This document shows positions 1 through 6,164 of a stretch of DNA of 14,122 nt, in pieces (within the stretch, counting starts at the first letter, position 1; every line of letters begins with the position of its first letter). A program made the translations under genes and the position numbers. The notes under the pieces were generated by a model. That model worked only from the letters and a program-made list of their open reading frames with translations. It did no database searches and was not told the DNA's origin. This DNA comes from an uncultured Campylobacter sp. (GTDB lineage Bacteria; Campylobacterota; Campylobacteria; Campylobacterales; Campylobacteraceae), in contig CALIWP010000094.1 of assembly GCA_938046705.1 (NCBI GenBank), positions 1-14,122 of the forward strand, written 5' to 3'.

Positions 1-201
1 AAGTGGATTTTTCACTATTGTATCTATAAATTTTGCACCAAGTGCATCAGCCATCGCTTCTACACTACCCTCGCCACCATCTGCGATAGGCTTGACAACG
101 ACCTCGCAGCCAATCTCTTCTAGTCCTTCTTTTACAGCAAGGCCCGCCTCAAGCGAGCTAAGCGAGCCTTTTAATGAATCAATCGCAACTAAAATTTTCA
201 T
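1..201 (-). CDS. glxK: Glycerate kinase, N-terminal part (runs off the window)
   Basis: The reading frame starts with ATG at 201-199 and stays open to base 1, giving the first 67 residues. It begins MKILVAIDSLKGSLSS, the characteristic start of bacterial glycerate kinases of the GlxK/GarK family, and has the early ADGGEGS motif at about residues 42-48. Enzymes of this family phosphorylate D-glycerate in the cytoplasm, feeding it to lower glycolysis. The start codon overlaps the stop codon of the upstream permease gene (ATGA, 201-198), so translation is probably coupled and the two are one operon. Only the N-terminus is visible, so the product position (2- or 3-phosphoglycerate) cannot be judged. 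Confidence 0.88.
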   Translation of the reverse strand, partial: MKILVAIDSLKGSLSSLEAGLAVKEGLEEIGCEVVVKPIADGGEGSVEAMADALGAKFIDTIVKNPL

Positions 202-1592
202 AAAAGCACCAAATATAATATGTAAACGCTAATTATACCAACGATACCCATTATAAACGTCATAGCCGTTTGTGTGCGATATCCTTGATCAGCAGTCATC
301 TTGCTAAAGTTTGTCACAACCCAGAAGTAGCTGTCATTTGCGTGAGATACGCACATCGCACCAGATGCTATTGCCATGACGCAAAGTGCAGCTGAAAGCT
401 CGGTCGTAAAGCCAAGTGTATGCATGAGCGAGTTATCAGCGCTAAATGCGCCCATGATAGATGCTGTCGTGATGATAGCCACGGTCGAGCTTCCTTGAGC
501 GGTTTTTAGTACGGCTGAGATAATGAATGGGAAGAAAATTCCTATTGCTTTTATGGCGGTTGCGTTTTCTTTTATGAAATTTACAAATCCAGCTTCAGTG
601 ATGACGTTGCCCAAAACACCGCCAGCTGCTGTGATAAAGAGTATCGGTCCAGCGATCTTTAAAGACTCGTTTGTGATGTGGTCAAATTCTCTTATTTTTC
701 TGGCTTCGACTAATAAAAATACGCAAAAGATCACGCCGATTGCAAGAGCAATGATAGGATTTCCTAAAAATAAAAGTATCTTTGGTAAGAGAGCCATTTT
801 ATCAAACATGCCTTGTTTTGCTAAAACATCGACAATAGAACCAATCGCCATAAAGATGATAGGCATGATGATAGGTGCAAGGCTCAAAAATCCACTAGGT
901 AGCGTGCCAAATTTCTTTAAAAGATCTTCATAGCTAGCTGTGATGGTAGCGTCAGCATCTTTGTCGCTGATAGTCACACTTTTGCCAACACTCTTTGAAA
1001 AGAAATAAACAGCTATCAACACAGGCACTGAAACGACTGTTCCCATGATGATGACAAGGAGTAAATTTCCGCCAAGACCAAGTGTTCCTGCGGCTGCTAT
1101 TGGGCCAGGAGTTGGCGGGATAAAGACGTGAGATGCGTATAGGCCGCCACTAAGTGCGACTGACATCGCGACTGGGCTTGCTGAAATTTTCTTATAAAGC
1201 GCCTCACGAATAGAGTTTAAAACGACAAATCCGCTATCGCAAAATACCGGAATGCCAACAACCCAGCCCATAATGAGCATAGCAAGCTCTGGACGCTTTT
1301 GTCCGACTAGCTTTACGACCATATCAGCTAGCTTTAAAGCAGCTCCCGTTTTTTCAAGCACGGTGCCGATGATCGTTCCAAAGATAATAACGATACCGAT
1401 GCTCTTAAATGTGCCGCTAAAGCCGACACCTATCATCGCTGGGATCTTGGATAGATCGATACCTGCGACGATCGCAAGAACCAAAGAAATGCTCATAAGT
1501 GCCAAGAATGGATGCACTTTTAGCTTAGAGATCATAACTATCATAAGTATGATGGCTACAACAAAACAGACAATTAGTGAGATTCCGCTCAT
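198..1592 (-). CDS. GntP-family permease, probably glycerate or gluconate importer
   Basis: This 464-residue, very hydrophobic protein has about 12 predicted membrane segments, the usual size for the gluconate:H+ symporter (GntP) family. Family-like motifs are CDSGF (residues 118-122) and FIPPTPGPIAAAG (157-169). The ATG at 1592 follows a strong AAAGGAG ribosome site 5-6 nt upstream. The stop overlaps the start of the glycerate kinase gene. Because a kinase for glycerate is directly coupled downstream, I infer that the substrate is D-glycerate rather than gluconate. GntP permease and glycerate kinase genes occur as neighbours in other bacteria as well. The family call is firm and the substrate is inference. 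Confidence 0.9.
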   Translation of the reverse strand: MSGISLIVCFVVAIILMIVMISKLKVHPFLALMSISLVLAIVAGIDLSKIPAMIGVGFSGTFKSIGIVIIFGTIIGTVLEKTGAALKLADMVVKLVGQKRPELAMLIMGWVVGIPVFCDSGFVVLNSIREALYKKISASPVAMSVALSGGLYASHVFIPPTPGPIAAAGTLGLGGNLLLVIIMGTVVSVPVLIAVYFFSKSVGKSVTISDKDADATITASYEDLLKKFGTLPSGFLSLAPIIMPIIFMAIGSIVDVLAKQGMFDKMALLPKILLFLGNPIIALAIGVIFCVFLLVEARKIREFDHITNESLKIAGPILFITAAGGVLGNVITEAGFVNFIKENATAIKAIGIFFPFIISAVLKTAQGSSTVAIITTASIMGAFSADNSLMHTLGFTTELSAALCVMAIASGAMCVSHANDSYFWVVTNFSKMTADQGYRTQTAMTFIMGIVGIISVYILYLVLL

Positions 1593-1624
1593 AAAAACTC
1601 CTTTGCTCTGAGATTTTGCTTAAG

Positions 1625-1633
1625 ATTTTAGCA
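1625..1633 (-). promoter_or_regulatory. Candidate extended -10 promoter of the permease/glycerate kinase operon
   Basis: On the minus strand this stretch reads TGCTAAAAT, an extended -10 element about 33 nt upstream of the permease ATG. AT-rich DNA with T-tracts lies where a -35 box would be, as is usual for Campylobacter sigma-70 promoters. It is the best candidate between the pldA stop and the permease start. No operator was recognised. Confidence 0.4.
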
Positions 1634-1758
1634 AAATTTGCTTGTATTTTTTCTAATATTTTTAAGTTTTTTGATTAATTAAATTTTTTTGACATATTTG
1701 AGTAAATTTATGACTATTTGCCTAAATTTAGCCATTTTATAAGTTTAAAATTTTTAGC

Positions 1759-2727
1759 TTATTTTAAAATAACAAAACCAAGACCAAATTTATCAGTATG
1801 CCTATTATAATCAATCAAACTCTCGCCATATCCAGTAAAATACTGCAAATAGCCATAAACTCCTGTTGAGAAGATAGGAAACATATATGAAATTTCAGCA
1901 GCACCTTTATTTGTTTTATCAAAATGTAAGTTATTTCTTAGCATTAGGCTAAAAATGTGTTCATTAAGGTTGTAGCTAAGCCTTACATCGCCATGCCCGA
2001 TGTATTTTAATATATCTTTATTATCGCCCTTATTGCCCACTACCATCCAAGCTCTTGGCGAAATGCTAAGCTTGCCAAAAACAAAATCACTTTGCACATA
2101 AGCTCTATTCCAGCTTCTTGAATTGCTACCATCTCGTCCGTTTGACTCATGCAAAAGTCCAAATTTTAGGTTTTTAACACCTATTTGCTCCAAATATTTT
2201 GGTGAAGTAAAATTTAGAAAAATTTCTGGCTGATAGTTAGTCTCACGAAATGGCGCTGAAGTTCTTGTTATTTGCCACCAAGATGTCTGCGTGTAGGCTG
2301 CCACAAGGCTCTCTCTAAATCCAAACAGGTCATAAAATAACGGCTTTGCAAGGCTTATTTGAAACTTAGTTTCAATGCTCTTTCGCTCATCGTTTGGCAC
2401 ATTTTTAGCATAAGTTACTGGCAAAAGGTAGTTAAATTTATAAAGCTCGATACCAAGTGCATTTTGTAAATTTTTACCACTTTTATCTTCTCTTAAAAGA
2501 TCAGCTTGCTTTAGCTTCGCCTCTCTTGGCGCTGGCTCGCTTGCTTGCACATTTTGCACCGCTTTTTGCTCGTTTAAAGAGCTTTTGGCTAGCTCTTTAT
2601 AAATTTGCATCGCAGCCTTTATATCGCCACTTTGCTCCAGCTCTTGTGCCCTTTTAAAATCATCTAGCCCACTTGCCATCAAAAAACTAAGGCCAAGGCT
2701 TAAAAATAATAAAATTTTACTCATCAT
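1759..2727 (-). CDS. pldA: Outer-membrane phospholipase A (OMPLA)
   Basis: The 322-residue protein starts with a signal peptide (about residues 1-19, cleaved near MASG). Its C-terminal two thirds match outer-membrane phospholipase A, a 12-strand beta-barrel that hydrolyses acyl chains of phospholipids in the outer leaflet. The catalytic block is clear: H193, S195 and N207 in HESNGRDGSNSRSWNR have the same spacing as E. coli H142, S144, N156. Upstream lies the conserved TSWWQ (148-152). Between signal peptide and barrel, residues 20-90 hold an acidic/basic helical stretch that looks like a single TPR-type repeat (DDFKRAQELEQSGDIKAAM...) and is absent from the E. coli enzyme. Its start lies inside the end of mobA (11-nt overlap), so the two are co-transcribed. 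In Campylobacter pldA contributes to haemolytic activity. Confidence 0.95.
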   Translation of the reverse strand: MMSKILLFLSLGLSFLMASGLDDFKRAQELEQSGDIKAAMQIYKELAKSSLNEQKAVQNVQASEPAPREAKLKQADLLREDKSGKNLQNALGIELYKFNYLLPVTYAKNVPNDERKSIETKFQISLAKPLFYDLFGFRESLVAAYTQTSWWQITRTSAPFRETNYQPEIFLNFTSPKYLEQIGVKNLKFGLLHESNGRDGSNSRSWNRAYVQSDFVFGKLSISPRAWMVVGNKGDNKDILKYIGHGDVRLSYNLNEHIFSLMLRNNLHFDKTNKGAAEISYMFPIFSTGVYGYLQYFTGYGESLIDYNRHTDKFGLGFVILK

Positions 2728-3292
2728 CTATCTTCTTTTCTTGGATTTTCTTTGCCATTTCGTATTCGTCAGGGAAATTTACGTTAAAAAACTGCTCACT
2801 ATCTTTAAAATTTACGACTTTGCATTTACAGCTTTTTCTCAAAAGTCCGATTTTATGCTCATTTTTTAAATAAAACTCATGAGCCAAAGTGGCAAGCCCT
2901 GGGCTAAAAAAACCACAAAGCGAGTGAATATGATCATTATCACTAGCCACAACCATGTCAAATTCATCTTTAAATTTGGCAAGCTCCTCCAAACTTTTAA
3001 GATCAAAAAATGGCATATCGGCTGGTATCACAAAAATGCTATGATCAAAATTTTTAAGAATGGAGTAAAGTGCGAGCATTGGCGAATAGTTATTGCTCTT
3101 TTCATCTTTTATAAGCTTTAGTGGCGGGCTAAATTTTTCAAATTTTGAGCTTACATAAACTTCGCCAAAAACTTTGCTAAATTTCGCAACCTCATAATGA
3201 GTAAGCGTCTTAAAACCACCAAATGGCAAAAGTGTCTTATCTTGCCCCATACGCGAGCTTTTGCCACCTGCTAAAATCACGCAAGTTTGCAT
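2717..3292 (-). CDS. mobA: Molybdenum cofactor guanylyltransferase
   Basis: This 191-residue cytoplasmic enzyme has the nucleotidyltransferase signature LAGGKSSRMGQDK (residues 7-19) and PADMPFF (90-96), whose aspartate (D92) binds the metal. MobA joins GMP from GTP to molybdopterin to make the guanine dinucleotide cofactor used by enzymes such as formate dehydrogenase and nitrate reductase, which are central to Campylobacter respiration. The length is normal. The 3' end overlaps the pldA start by 11 nt. The ATG at 3292 has only a weak AAGGGA ribosome site. No other molybdenum cofactor gene is nearby. Confidence 0.94.
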   Translation of the reverse strand: MQTCVILAGGKSSRMGQDKTLLPFGGFKTLTHYEVAKFSKVFGEVYVSSKFEKFSPPLKLIKDEKSNNYSPMLALYSILKNFDHSIFVIPADMPFFDLKSLEELAKFKDEFDMVVASDNDHIHSLCGFFSPGLATLAHEFYLKNEHKIGLLRKSCKCKVVNFKDSEQFFNVNFPDEYEMAKKIQEKKIDDE

Positions 3293-3397
3293 CTTTTCCC
3301 TTAAGAAAGTTATGAGGCTAAATTTAGCTAAAAGCGGCTTTGATCTACCAAAAATATGTGATAAAAACTTATTTTTGTTTATGCTACTTGTGAAATT

Positions 3398-3886
3398 TTA
3401 AGCCTGCTTTGCCCTTTTCATTGTTAAAAATTCCTCGTAGCGACGATCAATGATAGCTTTGATCAAGGCATAGTTTTCTTGTGAGTTTTCTATATAAAAA
3501 TAGGCGTTATCAAAGTATTTTTCACCAAATTTTTTCGAAACAAAATCCGTATAATCCTGCAAATACCAACCATACATTTTGGCAAATTTTGTCCGATCAG
3601 TCGTATAGTAAGCTTTTGCAAAGGCTTTACCAGCAGTATTTAGCTCCGCACTTCCAAGTACACCGTCCATAGCGTCAAAAAGATACTGACGATAGTTAAA
3701 ATTTTCGTCCATCTGTGCTATATCGTCCACAAAATCTGCCGCAAATTCCTTTGAATAAAATTTGTGTTCCATACACCAGCGAAAGAAAAATGCAATGTGT
3801 GTCGCACCGTTTTCATGCGGTATATCAGTCGGCGCATCTTTTGCACCCCAATGCCATTTTGCTTTGTCATATACTATATCTGGCAT
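3398..3886 (-). CDS. Conserved hypothetical protein, 162 residues
   Basis: No firm function is recognised. The protein is soluble, rich in aromatic and acidic residues, and has no signal peptide or membrane segment. Its N-terminus (YDKAKWHWGAKDAPTDIPHENGATHIAFFFRW) resembles the short conserved block of DUF7832-type proteins, a family of unknown role; this match is from memory and should be treated as tentative. It has its own promoter candidate and an AAAGGAT ribosome site before the ATG at 3886. It is divergent from the SemiSWEET gene and lies 105 nt upstream of mobA on the same strand. Codon use matches its left-hand neighbours. Confidence 0.75.
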   Translation of the reverse strand: MPDIVYDKAKWHWGAKDAPTDIPHENGATHIAFFFRWCMEHKFYSKEFAADFVDDIAQMDENFNYRQYLFDAMDGVLGSAELNTAGKAFAKAYYTTDRTKFAKMYGWYLQDYTDFVSKKFGEKYFDNAYFYIENSQENYALIKAIIDRRYEEFLTMKRAKQA

Positions 3887-3933
3887 TTTTATCCTTTTAA
3901 AATGCTCAATTTTACTAAAACCATTTTAATCGC

Positions 3934-3939
3934 AGTATA
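3934..3939 (-). promoter_or_regulatory. Candidate -10 box for the 162-residue hypothetical gene
   Basis: The minus strand reads TATACT about 48 nt upstream of the ATG at 3886, preceded by TTT. It is one half of a divergent promoter pair; the other half is the TATAAT at 3985 on the plus strand. No -35 box is obvious. Confidence 0.4.
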
Positions 3940-3984
3940 AAATCATGGCTATTTTATCCATTTGCTTGCTACGATTAGAAAAGA

Positions 3985-3990
3985 TATAAT
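3985..3990 (+). promoter_or_regulatory. -10 box (TATAAT) of the SemiSWEET gene
   Basis: A perfect TATAAT lies 25 nt upstream of the ATG at 4015, followed by an AAGGAG ribosome site at 4004-4009. Promoter and ribosome site both look intact even though the reading frame behind them is broken. Confidence 0.6.
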
Positions 3991-4014
3991 GGCGCTTTTA
4001 TTTAAGGAGAAGCA

Positions 4015-4271
4015 ATGAGCGAAAAAATTTACAAATTTTAGGCTGGATCGGCACATGCCTATCAGTTGTTATGTACTTTTCATACATCCCACAAATAATG
4101 GGCAACCTTGACGGCAACAAGACGCCTTTTATACAGCCACTGGCAGCCGCACTAAACTGCACAATCTGGACAAGTTACGGCCTATTAAAAGCTAAAAAAG
4201 ACTATCCACTTTCTGCTGCAAACTTTCCAGGTATAATCTTTGGTCTTTTGGCAACTATAACAGCGTTTTAA
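4015..4271 (+). pseudogene. SemiSWEET-family sugar transporter, frameshifted near the start
   Basis: A good ribosome site and ATG (4015) open a frame that stops after eight codons at TAG 4039-4041. Adding one A to the run of six A's at 4022-4027 restores an 85-residue protein, MSEKNLQILGWIGTC onward, of normal SemiSWEET length. It has three membrane helices, the PQ-loop motif YIPQI at 24-28 and the conserved LNCTIWTSYG at 48-57. SemiSWEETs are small inner-membrane proteins that dimerise to move sugars. Downstream of the A-run the frame is intact to TAA 4269-4271. The only in-frame ATG left (4071) would delete most of helix 1. The defect may be slippage (phase variation), decay or a sequencing error; the sequence cannot tell which. 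Confidence 0.85.
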
Positions 4272-4279
4272 TGCACCAT

Positions 4280-4335
4280 TTAGTTGTTGTGGCGATTTTA
4301 CAATAAAATATTATTTGCTTCGCCGCAACAACTAA
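4280..4335. terminator. Hairpin between convergent genes, possible bidirectional terminator
   Basis: Bases 4280-4295 pair with 4320-4335: a 16-bp stem with one G-T pair and an AT-rich 24-nt loop. It lies between the SemiSWEET stop (4271) and the point where the opposing hypothetical frame would end (4337). The position suits a shared terminator, but no long T-run follows on either strand and the loop is large, so a small repeat element is also possible. Confidence 0.55.
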
Positions 4336-4451
4336 TTTATAGTGTTTGCGCTATTTTGGCTAACTTTTCTTTAATTATATTGCCTTTTGAGCTTAGCGAA
4401 AAGATCATTTGCACTAGCTCCTCAGTTGTTGCTTCTATTCTTTTGTCATCA

Positions 4452-4805
4452 CTATCTAAAGTTCTGAATTTGTTTTAGGATAAGCGGACCGAATTCTTGA
4501 TATGTAGACATAAAATCCTTATAGTCCTCTTCCAGTTCTGGTGCGTAAAAACTGATAAGCGAGTGTAATTTACCAATTTCAAATTTTGGATTTTCTATAT
4601 TTAAATTTGGATTTATCAACAAAGCTACTTTGTAATGTATTCCCCCTAAAATATCCCCAACTATAATAAACGCTTCCTCTAGCTTTTGTCGCCTGAGTTT
4701 ATTTTTCTCTTTTTTTGTGTTTAGATTAGCGTACACCCATTGCGCACACATTGTTAGGACTGCACCAAGTACAATTTTCAATAAGTCAGATATCAAACTA
4801 TCCAT
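4452..4805 (-). CDS. Small membrane-anchored hypothetical protein, apparently frameshifted near its C-terminus
   Basis: The 117-residue frame starts 8 nt downstream of the leuC stop. It has one N-terminal membrane segment (about residues 7-26, ISDLLKIVLGAVLTMCAQWV) followed by a charged, helical cytoplasmic part with a basic stretch (KKEKNKLRRQKLEEAF). The function is unknown. The frame ends at TAG 4452, but the neighbouring frame stays open for 40 more codons, to TAA 4337-4339, with coding-like composition (a charged amphipathic tail ending KLAKIAQTL). One surplus base between 4455 and 4474 would explain this, giving an original length near 155 residues. There is no good ribosome site; the AGGGA of the leuC end lies 15 nt or more away, so coupling to leuC is possible. 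Confidence 0.6.
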   Translation of the reverse strand: MDSLISDLLKIVLGAVLTMCAQWVYANLNTKKEKNKLRRQKLEEAFIIVGDILGGIHYKVALLINPNLNIENPKFEIGKLHSLISFYAPELEEDYKDFMSTYQEFGPLILKQIQNFR

Positions 4806-4813
4806 ATTATTTT

Positions 4814-6079
4814 TTATAAGTCCCTTGGATCGGCGATTTTACCTGCTATGGCTGAGGCCGCTACAACTGCTGAGTTGGCTAGATAAATTTCACTCGTTCT
4901 ATCGCCCATACGTCCGACAAAATTTCTATTCGTCGTCGAGATACAGCGTTCATTTGCGCCTAAAATTCCCATATATCCGCCAAGACAAGCTCCACATGTT
5001 GGGTTACTCACAACTGCTCCTGCTTCGATGAAAATGTCAATTAAGCCCTCTTTCTCAGCAGCCCTTGCGATCTTTTGTGTCGCTGGAGTGATGATGAGCC
5101 TTGTCTTGCGAGCTACTTTTTTGCCTTTTAAAATTTGTGCTGCAATGCGAAGGTCGCTTAGGCGGCCATTTGTGCATGAACCGATAAATGCTTGATCAAT
5201 GGCTAAATCGTCACGAACCGCCTGTCTTACGCTCTTGCCGTTGCTTGGCAAAAATGGATATGCGATGACTGGGTCAAGGTTTGTAACATCGATCTCTAAA
5301 ATTTTGTCATATTTTGCACCCTCGTCTGAGTAGAAAAATTTTGGTTTATCGCGTAAATTTTTATCTTTTAAAAACTCTTTTGTGATCTCGTCAACCGCGA
5401 TGATGCCACTCTTTGCGCCCGCTTCGATCGCCATGTTGCACATTGAAAATCTATCATCCATGCTGAGACCCTCTATCACCTCGCCACTAAACTCAAGTGC
5501 CTTGTAAAGTGCACCATCAACACCTATTTGACGGATGATCTCAAGGATAAGGTCCTTGCCGTAGACGTGCTTATCAAGTTTGCCTTTAAAAATGACCTTG
5601 ATGCTCTCAGGCACTTTAAACCAGTTTTTGCCAGTGATCATCGCATAAGCTAGGTCGGTACTGCCCATACCAGTGCTAAACGCTCCAAGAGCGCCGTGCG
5701 TACAGGTGTGGCTGTCTGCGCCGATGATGACGTCACCTGGGATGACTAGCCCCTTTTCAGGCAAAAGCGCGTGCTCGATGCCCATATCTTTTTCATCAAA
5801 ATAGTTTTTAAGGTCGTGTTTATAGGCAAATTCGCGTGAAATTTTGGCTTGGTTGGCGCTTAAGATATCTTTTGTCGGGATGTAGTGATCCATAACGATG
5901 GCAAAGCCGTCTGGGTTAGCTAGCTTTTTAGCGCCACTTCGCTCAAACTGCTTGATCGAGATAGGCGTCGTGATGTCGTTGCCTATGATCATATCGATTT
6001 TGCTTTCGATGATCTCTCCTGCACCTACCTCTTTGCCAACGTGATCTGAAAATATTTTCTCGGTGATAGTTTGTTTCAT
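4814..6079 (-). CDS. leuC: 3-isopropylmalate dehydratase large subunit
   Basis: The 421-residue protein belongs to the aconitase superfamily. The three cysteines that hold the 4Fe-4S cluster are visible at C302 (SCTNGR), C362 and C365 (NPTCGACLGG). Other family blocks are GADSHTCTHGALGAFSTGMGSTD (120-142) and HALLPEKG (103-110). With LeuD it isomerises 2-isopropylmalate to 3-isopropylmalate in leucine synthesis. The length fits the roughly 420-residue archaeal/epsilonproteobacterial-type subunit, shorter than the E. coli enzyme. The ATG at 6079 follows AAAGGAAA. No leuD lies next to it: downstream is the small hypothetical gene and upstream, 83 nt away, the TonB receptor. The small subunit must therefore be encoded elsewhere. 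Homocitrate- or citramalate-type isomerases share this fold, so substrate is slightly less certain than family. Confidence 0.92.
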   Translation of the reverse strand: MKQTITEKIFSDHVGKEVGAGEIIESKIDMIIGNDITTPISIKQFERSGAKKLANPDGFAIVMDHYIPTKDILSANQAKISREFAYKHDLKNYFDEKDMGIEHALLPEKGLVIPGDVIIGADSHTCTHGALGAFSTGMGSTDLAYAMITGKNWFKVPESIKVIFKGKLDKHVYGKDLILEIIRQIGVDGALYKALEFSGEVIEGLSMDDRFSMCNMAIEAGAKSGIIAVDEITKEFLKDKNLRDKPKFFYSDEGAKYDKILEIDVTNLDPVIAYPFLPSNGKSVRQAVRDDLAIDQAFIGSCTNGRLSDLRIAAQILKGKKVARKTRLIITPATQKIARAAEKEGLIDIFIEAGAVVSNPTCGACLGGYMGILGANERCISTTNRNFVGRMGDRTSEIYLANSAVVAASAIAGKIADPRDL

Positions 6080-6103
6080 AAATTTCCTTTAAATTTTGAG
6101 GCG

Positions 6104-6109
6104 ATTTTA
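6104..6109 (-). promoter_or_regulatory. Candidate -10 box of leuC
   Basis: The minus strand reads TAAAAT 24 nt upstream of the leuC ATG, just beyond the terminator of the receptor gene. A terminator directly before it implies that leuC needs its own promoter. No leader peptide or attenuator fits in the 83-nt gap. Confidence 0.35.
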
Positions 6110-6132
6110 ACGAAAATTGCTAAATTTAAAGA

Positions 6133-6164
6133 AAATTTACTAAGCCAAAAGGCCTAGTAAATTT
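6133..6164 (-). terminator. Intrinsic terminator of the TonB receptor gene
   Basis: Bases 6133-6146 pair with 6151-6164, a 14-bp stem with one G-U pair and a four-base loop. On the minus strand it is followed by TTCTTT. The stem overlaps the receptor stop codon (6163-6165), so termination occurs right at the gene end. Confidence 0.8.

Noticed and set aside
523..1611. Open frames on the plus strand opposite the permease gene (523-933 and 1252-1611)
   Set aside because: They are antisense shadows of a well-supported membrane protein gene, with no ribosome sites and no recognisable product.
4284..4478. 64-codon plus-strand frame after the SemiSWEET gene
   Set aside because: It starts inside the hairpin arm, has no ribosome site, and lies antisense to the continued reading frame of the opposing hypothetical gene.
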